The position numbers were made by a program, and so were the translations under genes. A model generated the notes under the pieces. It was not told the origin of the DNA, searched no databases, and worked only from the letters and a program-made list of their open reading frames with translations. DNA of 64,000 bases from Immersiella caudata (taxonomy: Eukaryota; Ascomycota; Sordariomycetes; Sordariales; Lasiosphaeriaceae), in assembly GCA_030512335.1 (NCBI GenBank), contig JAULSU010000003.1, positions 558,001 through 622,000 of the forward strand, read 5' to 3'. How positions within the stretch are numbered: position 1 is the stretch's first letter; each line of letters opens with the position of its first letter. Shown piece by piece: positions 29,881 to 40,800 of this stretch.

Positions 29881-32607
29881 CTAGTATATAGTAACCCGAT
29901 AAGTGCTTCCAGTGATGCAGAATTCCTCGATTAGCGTGATTGGCCACTTTGGGCACGCAATGAACTGGCAATCCTCATTTCTGACGAGCGCTAGATTTTC
30001 GGTTGCAGGTTTTTTGCCGCTGGCGTAGAAAGAGGGGAGAAGCTTTCGAAGCGCTCTGAATTCCTTGCGATACGTAAGATAGAGCTTGAGGCGCCGACGG
30101 TCCGTCCACAAGATAATATCTTCTGACGGCAGGGGATTATGGTCTTGCAAAGTACCAGGGGGGTCATTTGCGCGCCTCCAGGGCCAAGTGACTCTTCCCG
30201 GCCGAGATTGCGCGTAACTGCGTAGAGTCGCTCGGTCACTTGGGGAAGCTCGCAGCTCCAGTTCGTCAAATTCAACGATGCAGTCGTCCGTCCTAACAAG
30301 CAGCGGATGAAATCTGGGATGAATAAGATCAACGTAGATCTGTAGAGGATCCACATCGCTCTCTCCCCCTTCGTCAAAGTGAGCTTGTATCACCGCCAGT
30401 ATCCCCTCAGTGTCATCCACTCCGGGCAATAGAGCGGTAATGGTGGGGCTGGTTGCCCTAGCCGACTCAGTTCTAGTAGGCAATAAGCCGGTCAGCTCCT
30501 CCAAGACAACCTCCCCGACATTTTTGAGGCTCCGTTGGAGATCAGCCAAATATAAAAACTGCTGATCGGCTCTCCCAGGCATGGCAGCCGGAGGAACGAA
30601 GCTTCTAGAAAACTCAAAGTAGGCATCGTGGGCGCAGGCCACCAATCTGAACGATCCGACTGGACTGGTCTTCGGCCTTAGAATGGGGAATAACGGAGGG
30701 GATTCAGCCGTATCGAGAATGAAGATAACATCTCCGGGCCTAACAACCTCGTCAAGAGCTTGCTCAGAGAGAAGGTACAGGTACGAAGGTACAAGTGTGT
30801 CTTCTGAGTAATCCTGAGGAAGGTGGTTCCTGGGATGAATCCGGTATGCTACCACATCATCGAGGCTAAAAACCTGTATCGGCGAGAAGTAGATCGGGCA
30901 GAGCTCTGTCAGGTTGATGGATAGAGCGGCAGTTGAGGTGCTGACAGTCGCGTTGTCGTGCCACGGCAGTACATCGTGCACCAACGGCCCATCGTAGTCA
31001 ACCGATATGTTATCAAAACGGTGCTCCACCCTCTCAAGCGGAGGTCCAACCCAATTCCATCCTTCACACCATGATTTCTTTTCCGCACTGAGCTGGAAGA
31101 GCGCAAAGTTGGATCTTGCGCGATTCTCCACGCTGACGTCTTCCATGTCCCTGTACGAATTCAACATGTTTTTTCTTGACCAGTAAAATCGCTGCCCGAC
31201 TGCAGCCCTGCGATCCGCTGCCTCAGCTGTGCCAGTAGCTGCTGTCACCCAGGAACCGGTGCTTGATAACTTTGACATATCGGGCATCCAGGAAGGCAAC
31301 CCACTGTTGGGAGGCGCTCGGGGATTCATCCGCAGCACCTCGCAGAATTTGAGATCCAGGAGACAATGGGCGGTAACGCCAATGCCTACCTGTATTGACG
31401 ATAGCGAGTAGTCCGGCAAGAGAGGCTGCCTGTCGGAGCCCTTATCCAAAAGCCCTACAAGACCGTACATCTTGTCTCGGGGGTCTGAAGCTTTGGAAGT
31501 GGCCGTAAGCGCCATTAGCTGGATAATGTTGAAGCCCAAGAGCTTCCCACGACAAGCCAGTCGTAGCCATGGCGCCGGACTGTCCGACCATGCATAATCC
31601 GGGTGTTGTTGGAGGATGGACTCGGAGGTTGTAGCGTCTAGCCGTAATTCAAGGTCGCCAACTTGAATCGTCACCTGGGAGGCAAGGAGCAGCTCCTGCA
31701 CCACCCAGACGCGGCTGAAATAGCGTCGTTGAAGAATGCGATCAAGGTTGACCCGTGTGCTTCCCATCGCGAGATCCTGGTTATTGGTGTTATTGGTGCG
31801 CGTCGAGCTTGCCGCCTGAGGAAGGATGGCGTCTTCGAGTCTCCGTCGTACCGGATACTGACCAGGGGCAATAGTTACTACGTCTTCGCCCAAATAGACA
31901 ACGACCCGTCTGGCACTTTTGTAGATGAAGCCCATCTTTGCCACTTGGACACCCTTCTCAGAGCTATCATCTTGGTTGATGCACAGGGCGTCAACCCAGA
32001 TGAGCCGGCGTCCCTGTGGTTCGAACGGGCGAAGAAACCTTAGCATGGCCGAACAGTTGTTTGACTGTAACAGGAGGTCCCAACATGGACCCACGTATAC
32101 CGGACAGCAGAGCGAAGCGTCGTCATTCTCCCCGCCCCATGTGTAGGACACGGCCTCATAGTCTGGGTGTCTCTCGTCGCGATGAGTTTCTAACGTCAGG
32201 TGTAGAGGTGCTTCCCGCTCTGGGGTGGCTGAAAGACAGAGCAGACGGAATTCTGTTGAGTCTAGTCGGTGAGGGTAAGCGGGGTAATGCTGGTTCCTTG
32301 AAGGACCGGTGGAATTGGTGTCCTTGCCGGTCGTCCCCTTATTGTTGCTCACTGCATCACCATTATTCGCAGTGTAGGGAACACTCGGTGGCCACCAAAG
32401 GTTGTATGCACCAGCAAGTTGGTTGCCCGGGGCCAGTGATAGGGTCGCGCCCTGGCGAGATCTTCTCGATATGGCCTCGGTCACGTTTGGGCTTCTGTTG
32501 CATGCTCTGCAAAGAATGATTCCTTCGTCGTTGACGAAAACGTCTGGGGTGCTGCACCACTGAAAATGCCATCTGCTGCCTCCCTGAGGGTCGACTTGGG
32601 GCTGCAT
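29881..32607 (-). CDS. HET-domain protein
   Basis: Single exon, 908 aa from the first in-frame ATG (MQPQVDPQGGS). An N-terminal CxxC (C33/C36, ILCRACNRSP) precedes a linker and the HET domain, about residues 145-320: YEAVSYTWGGE, RLIWVDALCINQDDSSEKG, QVAKMGFIYKSARRVVVYLG, YFSRVWVVQELLLASQVTIQ. Downstream blocks ATSKASDPRDKMYGLVGLLD and GLPSWMPDMS are also family-typical. The remaining ~450 residues match no domain I recognise and probably carry the recognition function. HET proteins mediate heterokaryon incompatibility or other death responses in studied fungi. It is the second such gene in 19 kb, and both lack introns. Confidence 0.92.
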   Translation of the reverse strand: MQPQVDPQGGSRWHFQWCSTPDVFVNDEGIILCRACNRSPNVTEAISRRSRQGATLSLAPGNQLAGAYNLWWPPSVPYTANNGDAVSNNKGTTGKDTNSTGPSRNQHYPAYPHRLDSTEFRLLCLSATPEREAPLHLTLETHRDERHPDYEAVSYTWGGENDDASLCCPVYVGPCWDLLLQSNNCSAMLRFLRPFEPQGRRLIWVDALCINQDDSSEKGVQVAKMGFIYKSARRVVVYLGEDVVTIAPGQYPVRRRLEDAILPQAASSTRTNNTNNQDLAMGSTRVNLDRILQRRYFSRVWVVQELLLASQVTIQVGDLELRLDATTSESILQQHPDYAWSDSPAPWLRLACRGKLLGFNIIQLMALTATSKASDPRDKMYGLVGLLDKGSDRQPLLPDYSLSSIQVGIGVTAHCLLDLKFCEVLRMNPRAPPNSGLPSWMPDMSKLSSTGSWVTAATGTAEAADRRAAVGQRFYWSRKNMLNSYRDMEDVSVENRARSNFALFQLSAEKKSWCEGWNWVGPPLERVEHRFDNISVDYDGPLVHDVLPWHDNATVSTSTAALSINLTELCPIYFSPIQVFSLDDVVAYRIHPRNHLPQDYSEDTLVPSYLYLLSEQALDEVVRPGDVIFILDTAESPPLFPILRPKTSPVGSFRLVACAHDAYFEFSRSFVPPAAMPGRADQQFLYLADLQRSLKNVGEVVLEELTGLLPTRTESARATSPTITALLPGVDDTEGILAVIQAHFDEGGESDVDPLQIYVDLIHPRFHPLLVRTDDCIVEFDELELRASPSDRATLRSYAQSRPGRVTWPWRRANDPPGTLQDHNPLPSEDIILWTDRRRLKLYLTYRKEFRALRKLLPSFYASGKKPATENLALVRNEDCQFIACPKWPITLIEEFCITGSTYRVTIY

Positions 32608-34173
32608 AATCCCGCTTTGTCGGCGTCGAGCCTGCAAGGTCAAATGTCCTTCCTGACTGCTTTCTCTCCTCCTAGCATCGAGCTAGCTTGATGGTGGAAT
32701 GGGTGAGACTTTGTATTACTTTGCCTTGGAAGCGGGGTTGTGGCTGTGAGACACCCGATTACGCTATGACATAAAGGAGCCCGCCGTCACGGCCTTCGCG
32801 CGTCGGCGATTGAGACAACACGCCGAGAATCTCGTCAATGCGGCGCACCAGTCCTTGGTCAACCTCACCGAAGGGGGGGGGGGGGCGCGGCGTTGGTACT
32901 GTGAACGGCCAAAGCGAAGGCGCACCGAATTACGTTATAATCAAAATGGGGTGGGAGCCGCCCGCCCCCTCTGAAACGAGGCTGCAGCTTGCACGTCCCT
33001 TCAATTCTCTGGCGCGAGCTGTTCGCGCGAGCTGTAACCTTCCTAATATCATGCATGTTTTAAACGCACGCATCACTATCATCACCCCTAAAAAGCAATC
33101 GCTGTAACATGAACCGAGAGGTTGCAGACTCAAAGGCCGGACACCGGGGTAATCCACCAGACAGGATCAAAAGATACGCAAGAGTAGATGAAGCAGGTGA
33201 CATGGCTTGTGACTCAAATTGCGTTGCCAGGGAACTTAAACCAAGCGTGGAAGACACTGTACTTGAAGACAATTGAAGACAATGAACTTGACAATGTGTG
33301 CAAACTAGACAATAGGATCCGAAGTTATCTTGAGTAGGAAGCAGGATGCTGGAAGGTGTTATCCATGTTTTAAAAGACCTTGTCGACATTGTAAGAGGCC
33401 TCGAAATAATGCACGCAGGCCCTCGGCGGACAGTGCCAAGGTAGCAACACTCTGCATTGCTGCGGCGCAGCGTTCCGGAAAGATTCTTAAGGTGAGCAAG
33501 CCTGAGTAGATCCTGAGCCGACCTGAGCCGGACCTGATCCGGCCCTGAGCCGAGGTAAGCGGCGTCACGCGGGCGCGGTGCGAAAAAGGAATTGTTAACG
33601 TGCCCAGATTCGTCGCAGGAAACAGCCGATCCGTTTAAATTCATTGACGATCCTAGTTCCGGACATAGAATCACTCTTTGACTGTGGCCCATTCATGCCA
33701 ACACTGGTGTCCGGCGAGAAACGCTATACCCTCGGTGGGATAGGGCTAACCTCCGCCAAGGCACCACCATGTTGATGGGAGTCCCTGGATTGGCCCACAG
33801 GGGACGGCAACAAATGTGGTCAGGATTCTCATCCGCGTCTTGACCAGTCCGCCCAAACATGCTGTTTCTGCACCAATTTTCTTCGTCAAACACGTCGGGT
33901 AGGTGCAACCATGAAGCGACTGGTGCTCGTGTGGCCAATCCCCATGCAGCAGCCCCCAACCCCTTTGGCGTCGGGGAGCTTCGGAGCTCAAGAAAAGCCA
34001 TCATTACCTAAGCCGCATCAGGTCGCGCAGCCCTGAGCTCTGAATTTGTGCGACAAGCGGGGTCATCGCGGAATGCTCAATCTGGAACGGTTTTGCAGAG
34101 CAGTTTCGAGTCCCACAAAGCAACCCAACGGCGTGGTCTCCGGGGAAGTGCCTCCCCGCCACAAAAGGAACAG
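32608..34173. other. Divergent intergenic region
   Basis: This lies between the HET gene (minus) and the Zn2Cys6 gene (plus). A G-run lies at about 32873-32886. Short tandem CCTGAGCCG-like units lie at 33508-33552. No credible gene is found. ORFs here have no protein-like composition. Confidence 0.4.
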
Positions 34174-35898
34174 ATGGAAACCTCCACCGACTCCTTCATT
34201 GCCGAGAGCGGGCAACCCTCACAACGGCGCCGAAAGGTGCGCCTGGCGTGCGATCCGTGTCGCACTCGCAAAACGGGCTGCGATGGCCAAAAGCCCGTGT
34301 GCACGGCTTGTTCTTTGAGGGGGTGGGATGAGCGGTGCCATTGGCAAGACAGCGTGCTGCCAGTCTCCTCAGCATTGTAAGAGCTGCAGTCGCACAGCAT
34401 TCAGACCGCGCTCGCATGGCCTCCCTTGCGGCCGGCCAGACGTTTGGGAACGCCATGACGGACGCAGCACTGACCACGGTCTCTCTAGCTCCCTTGCCGA
34501 TCTCGACAGGCGGCTCCAACGGCTGGAGAGTGGGGGGCCTCGCTTGAAAGCACCAGGCTCAGGTTTGTGGCAGGTCCTCAGTCTTGCCTCCGCCTCGCTT
34601 TTGGTTGATGGGCTCTCTAATGTGCATCTTTGCAGGAACTCCCCATAGAGACTCAATGATTTCTCCCCAGGAAGCTCACTCGGACCAAGCTGACAACAAC
34701 GACGACGATGGCGCCGCCTTCCCGCATCCATCAGTCAGTCCTTCGGAGCCGTCCCAATCCTTCGTGCGTCATGCCGTCAACATGGCAGACAGCAACACAA
34801 ACCTCTCGGAGCCAATGCATCAACCCTCGAAAGGAAAGTGGACAGATTTTTTCGGTTTCCACGTCGACATGCTGGAACCCCCATGCAATGTCTTTGACCG
34901 CCAATCCGTCGTTCTTCCTCTGCGACACTTCGCAGATGAGCTCCTGAGGGTATACTGGCGCCAGATCCACACCATCTACCCCTTTTTGCACTGGCCGACG
35001 TTTATGGACGAGTACGCCAAGTTGTGGCACCCAGCCGCCGCCGTGGAAAGTGCGGTGTTGGTGTTTGAGGAGGTCGTCTTCCACGCCACGCTCAACATGG
35101 TTCTTGCGCTGGGCTGCCAGACTAGCGAGTCGATGAGCCTTGCGCAGAGACAATACCAGGCCAATGAATTTTACAAACGATCCCAGAGATTGATCTCTAT
35201 CGAAACGCTGGACACTTCCTCCTCGTCCGTCTTGCAGCTCCTTTTGTTGCGGGCCCTGTATCTGTACTACGCCAGCCGGGCCGATCGGTGCTGGATCATG
35301 CTCGGAGCAGCCTTTCGGGTAGCCGTGAGTCTGGGCCTTCACAGTAGTCAGCCTCGGAAGGGCGATAGCCAGCTGGAACGGGAGATGAGATCTCGGCTGT
35401 GGCATTTCGGCATTGTCATCCTCGAACAGCAAGGCCCATGCACCTCCCCACTGTTTAATTTACAGCCATTGCTAATTCTAAGCACAGGTCCACCTCGGCC
35501 GCACTCGCCCGCTCTCCGACGGTACACAAGCAGGCGATGCCCGGTCCTCCCGCTCCGCAACCAATCGACGATGAGTATCTGTCGACGACTGGGGAGGGCC
35601 AGCAACCCGATGGCGTGCTAGCCCGAATTGCCACAAATGTATTTTGGATGCGCAGTACCGCCATAATCGATGACATGCGGGCCATGCTAGCCGCCCGGCA
35701 GAGCTCAAGCAGAGCTAGCTCCAACAGCAACCTGGTTGGGCCTGACCCAGGCGCCATTCTTCGCCTTAATTCCCGCATCGAGGACATGCTCCGTGAGATG
35801 CCGTCTCATCTTCGCCCTGAAGCAGATCATCCGAGCATGGGCCTAGACGAAGAGCAAGCTGCGGTGTTTCGCTACCAGGGCCGGGTGTTGAGGACCAG

Positions 35899-35985
<87 letters not shown>

Positions 35986-36783
35986 TTCCTCACACTGATC
36001 GGACCGTGGCTGACTATCGACAGATCGCTGTTGTTGAGAATGCTCCTCCTTCGGCCCTCCCTCCTCGCCCAGGTCGAGAGTCGCGTCTGGCAGTCCCGTC
36101 GTCCGAGCGTGTCTTCCGCGGCTCAGCTCGAAGAACGATTTCAGACCGAGATTTGCGACATGTGCATCTCCACGGCTCACGCAATATTGGAGGAGATGGA
36201 CCAACATCTTGGAACCGCTTTGGAATATCCCGGCTGGTACGCATTACAATGTGAGCCACTTTCTAGCCTATCCGGTCCTTGTTCGTAGACGTTAATGTGC
36301 GACACGACAGTGAGCTTCAACGCAGCGACAATCCTCATCGCCGCATCAATATGCCCCAGCTTCACTGTCAGTTTCGAAGTCGACCCTGCAACAAGGTCAT
36401 CCTGGGACAGAGCGGTTCGAATCATGGATCGCCACAAAGAGAAATTCCCCTCCGCTGCTCGAGGCTTACACGTTCTCTGCAAATTCCGAAACCACGTTGC
36501 CTCTCGACTTGCGGCGAGGAATAGGTGGTATGGGACCGATCAAAGAGCCCACCAAGAAGCCCCCTCTGGATTTCCACATGACGCGCATGCAGGTGTCAGG
36601 GCGATACCGGCTACTTCGCGCGAGGCACCGCTGGAAGCCTTCGTCCCGGCTGCAACGCCGATGGGAGAGTTTAGCAACGCGCTGGGATCGGACTCGGTAG
36701 ATCCGTCGTGGACGGCGATACAGGGGTTTGGGCAGAATGAGTGGATGTTGCGGTTTCCTTCGGAGCCGGAGGAGAGGCGTTGA
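34174..36783 (+). CDS. Zn2Cys6 transcription factor with fungal-specific TF domain
   Basis: Six exons: 34174..34376, 34489..34562, 34636..35452, 35488..35898, 36024..36250 and 36311..36783. All phases agree, giving 734 aa. The start METSTDSFIA precedes the cluster CDPCRTRKTGCDGQKPVCTAC...C (about residues 25-55). A short coiled linker (SLADLDRRLQRLE) supports dimer binding. The middle-homology domain has LLRVYWRQIHTIYPFLHWPT, ALYLYYASRADRCWIMLGAA and SRLWHFGIVIL, then SLLLRMLLLRPSLLAQ and YPGWYALQLSFNAATILIAA. It is a nuclear regulator with unknown targets. Exon 3/4 uses a very short intron of 35 nt, the weakest join. The fourth intron consists mainly of a (GA)n tract. Confidence 0.85.
35902..35983 (+). 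repeat. (GA)n microsatellite inside intron 4 of the Zn2Cys6 gene
   Basis: About 41 uninterrupted GA units begin three bases after the intron's GT. The purine tract occupies most of the intron before the CTGAC branch site at about 36009 and the CAG at 36021-36023. Confidence 0.95.
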
Positions 36784-37119
36784 CGAAAGAATGCTTGCGA
36801 AATTGCAGGATTGGGGGACGTTGCGTTTATGGAGGGAGGGAGGGGGGGGGGGGGGGGTTGGTATCCAGGCATCAGAGTCAGAGACATGGATTTGACATTA
36901 CATGTAGCGTCTTCCATACCGCTAAATTCTATAGCGGAACACCATTCTGAGCTTCTCCCCATCTTTTTTTTCCATCTGGCAGGTAAGGCTGTGGCTCAGG
37001 TGAAATGGTAAGATATATCAGATTCCTCTTTAAGACTGGGCAGGGCAGCACGTGTAATGTTTGTGCTGCACAGATTCTCACATTAATCGAGTCAAATTTG
37101 GGGAAGAGGTTTGTTAAGG
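36784..37119. other. Intergenic with poly-G tract
   Basis: 3' region of the Zn2Cys6 gene. A G-run lies near 36841-36858. Nothing else is recognised. Confidence 0.4.
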
Positions 37120-37353
37120 GCTTTGAAGGAGATCAAGAACCCAAAGGTTCTCATGGCTTTTGGTTCCTCGGACCAGGGTGGCCGCTACGTGAGGGATTTG
37201 GCCCGCACCCTCGGCATCTAGGTTGAGGTCCAGACCTGGGGCGAAAAGATTGTGATTCCTGCGGGGGCTCTGTCGGCTTCTGCTGACGGTTTCTTCGACA
37301 TTACCGGTATAAACCTCGGCGATGAGCCTGTCTATACTGGTGTTACCTCCTGA
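37120..37353 (+). pseudogene. Coding fragment with internal stop, unidentified
   Basis: One frame reads LKEIKNPKVLMAFGSSDQGG, RYVRDLARTLGI, a TAG, VEVQTWGEKIVIPAGALSAS, FFDITGINLGDEPVYTGVTS and a terminal TGA. The composition and codon use look like the C-terminal end of a real protein with one nonsense change. I do not recognise the family. No upstream exons are visible. Confidence 0.5.
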
Positions 37354-37421
37354 TTAAGCGGCATCTGCGACTGAATTAAGCGGTCATAACCACTTACATG
37401 CCCCCCCCCCCCTTTTGTTTT

Positions 37422-37658
37422 TCACCCACGGCAGCAGTGTAAAAGTAGTGTACCTAGCTTTTTGCTGATTACTACTCCCTTTATGTCACACAACGAGCAC
37501 TGGAACTTTGTAAGCGCCGGAGCTTTTGCTCGTGATACTGATTGTCTAAGCCCTACTACATCCTGGGATGATATCCGTCGCTTAATATGTCGCCCATGAT
37601 AAAGTCCCCCAAGGTCATAGCGATCGGTATGCCCCAGACTTTGATGCCAGAGTCTCAT
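37422..37658 (-). other. Possible copia-type retroelement remnant
   Basis: A minus frame reads LWHQSLGHTDRYDLGGL and, 30-40 residues later, KFQCSLCDIKGV. This resembles the LWHxxLGH...CxxC pattern of the GAG-pre-integrase region in Ty1/copia elements. No integrase, reverse transcriptase or LTR is seen nearby, so the call is weak. Confidence 0.25.
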
Positions 37659-37833
37659 GGAGCACTAGACTGATGAACGACAGCGAAAGTGGCTGAAATC
37701 GAGTACCATTCGGTCGTGAAGCAGCAAGACGAGCCGCTTCCCATCGCGGCATCCGTCATTGGAGCTCCGGGTATGAGGTCCTATTAAAGACTGCCACACT
37801 CAGAGTCCCAGCTTACATACATAATCACTACTC

Positions 37834-40800
37834 CTACTCTTCTCTAACTCCCCACCCCCCGTCATCCTCGCTCTCATCCTCATCTTCCAGCTCAGCCTCA
37901 TAGTCAAAGCCATCATGCTGTTGTGCCCGGCGGACGACTTGATCCGCTACGATGGCGAGACCTGATGGATCTGGCTCCCGATTAGCAGGACCCTGCTCCT
38001 CCTCAATGGCGTGATCCATAATGGACTCGTCGATGCTGCTGACGTCGTGTCCAAGCTCCTGAATAAAGCCAAGGAGCATGTTCTTCTTTACGTATTTCCC
38101 ATGGGTCCCCCAATATCTTGTCCCCTTGATGACCTCTTTCTGAATCAACGAGTCGGTGTTTGCCATCGACCCTTTCCAGGTCAACTGGGTAATAGCGCTG
38201 AGAAACCCCCACCAGACATATCGAGCCCTGGGCCGCGCATCGTTGAGGAATGCAAGACGGCGTCCGTGTAGCCCTGCCAACGTGTCCGACTCGAGACCGT
38301 ACATCTCCTTGTCGAAGACCGGCTCCTTCATACAATGCGGCGTGGCGTCTAGAACTGCGATGCGGTATTCTCTCGGGTGTGTCATCTCCCACTCTCTCAA
38401 AGCCTTGTGTCGCTGTTCTCCATCTTCCCATGGGGCCAAAGGGTTTTGTGCCTCCACCTTGGCATCGGGTACAAGGACTAAAAAGCCCCTGCCGAAAGCC
38501 TTCTCAATCAGGTGATGAAGGAAGATTCCGTTGGCTGAGGAGAAAAGCTCGTCACGGGCGCCCGTACCAAAGATAGGCTCCATGAAATCTGCCGACTGCC
38601 ATGGGAACAGATGCGCAGCAACGGCGCAGGATGGATCGATCCATGTGCCAAGCACCGGTTCCCAGATGGAAAGACGGTTGCCAGGGCAATATGCCTGTTT
38701 CATCAAGTGTCTCATCCTCGATTGATCGTGGGTATCTCGCCGACCTTTGGAGGCAGCATTATCCAGCGCGAATCCTAGTTTCGATGAGTTGAATAGCTTG
38801 ACGAATGCGCTAGACATTTCGCGGAAGCGAGACCCCTCCATCTTGTTGGCCTGGTCCCTCGCGATTTTGGCTTGCTGTGCTAATGCGACCGACTCTAAAA
38901 GGCACTCTCTCGCCGTCGGATTGACCTCCTCCCACTCTTCCCTCGACAGGTGTCCACCTTCCTCTTGGTACTCGTGGAATTGTAGAGAGGTGTACAGCTT
39001 CATCCGCTCCGCGTCCATGGTGAGAAGATTGGCTTTGCTAGACCAGAAGGCGGAATCAAACGATGACGACGGCCTCAGCTTCTTGCGGACGGCCTTGATC
39101 TGATCCACGATCTTGCTGAGCTGCGCCTCCATTTCAAACGACGAGTTCGTGGAGAGGGTAGAGGCAAACGACAACGATGTGTTGCGTCCGGCCTTGGTCT
39201 GGTCCACGAGCTTGCTGAGCTGCTGCTCAATTTCGGACAATGACTTTGCAGAAAGGGTGGGATCGAACGGCGGCGGCGGGCTGAGCTTCTTGCGGGCGGC
39301 CTTTATTTGGCCCAGGAGCTTGCTGTGATGCTGCTCCGTTTCAAATGGCGATTCCATAGAGAGGACCTTTTGTTTGCTGTTTGACGTCGTATTTGGGCAA
39401 GCCATGGATGATTGCCTCTGGGGGGGGACCTTCTGTCGGCTGCTTGACCGGCCGATGGCGGTGGCGCCTGTGGTCGACGTGTTTGGGCAATCCATAGATG
39501 ATTGCCTTCCGGGAGCGGTTGCTCTGCAGCACAAGCTGGCTGCTTTTAGACCCTTGGTTCCCCATTCCTCCGCCTTCTTAAGTTGGCCTTTATGAGGCAA
39601 TACTTCAGTCAAGGTGTCAATGCTGTTCAGCTCATCCGCCTCGGTATCTGGGTTGTCGTAATCCAGGAATCGCAACAGCAACTCTTCCGCCTCCTTCAAT
39701 TTGCCTTGGCTAGCATAGGTTGAAGCCAAGGGAGCCACAAATGGCAGTAGACATGGATCCTCTTCGCCTCCAGGGGTCTCAAGCGTCAAAAGGGCCGGAA
39801 GCCGCTTCCCCACCTCCTCGGCTTCCTTCGATCGGCCCTGACTCTTATGCGCCTCAACCAGGGCAGCCAGCACGAGTAACGTCGTGGGGTGCATTTCACC
39901 CAAATGAAGCTCGCATAGCTGCCTTGCTTCTAGTAGAAGCTCCCCCGCACACTTCCATCGGGACTGGCGTCCCACAAAGCGGCCCGCGTGGAGAAGAAGT
40001 GCCGCTCTGGTAAGTGCCATGTCCTCCGAATGACTCCCAACGTGCTTCAGAACTGCCATGACGTGAGGAATGAGTGATCCTTGTACTGCCCAGTCCTCAG
40101 GCCCTTCTTGTGCCCAGCGCTCCGGCCCCTGGACCTTGGAGTAGTAAACGCTGAATACCGTACCCAGCGCTGCATCCACAACTTGTTCAAACCGCCCCTC
40201 ACTTTGAAGGCATTTCTGCGTGATCAACTGCAGGAGACGATGAATGCTGAACTTCCCAGGTTTGTCTTCGGAAACGAATGAGAACGCTTTCAAGATCCCC
40301 AACGCTTCTGTGAGCTGAGTTGGTCTTGCGGATTTGTGGCGGTTTCCAACGTCGCTTTGCTGTGCTGAAACTCTGTCCGCGCCGGATTCGGGCACAGTGA
40401 GACTTTGTAGTTCAGAAGTTATTGAATCTTGCCAGGAGCTAGATAGAAATTCCAATGGAATGGCCTGGCGATCAAGAGAACTCATCAGGGCAAGTAATTG
40501 GCCTCCCAAGGGGTTCTGCCGCTTAACTTGTTGGAATGAAAGCATCCACGTCTCTGCTACTGAGCGGGGAGCACTAGAGTCTCTTCCAAAGGTCTCAAAT
40601 TCCTTGGTCAGCATTTCGATCTGGGTTTGACTGCCGTCATCCAAGAGCTGAAGGTACGCCGTGATCGAAATCGCGTTTTCTCGGATATACGAACACGCCT
40701 GCACAATTGCCAGTGGCAAGTGCTCAAGCCGTGACGACAGTGTTTCCGAATCCACCGCAGTGAAATATAGACCATCAAGTCCTGCGCGAATAAGTTGTTC

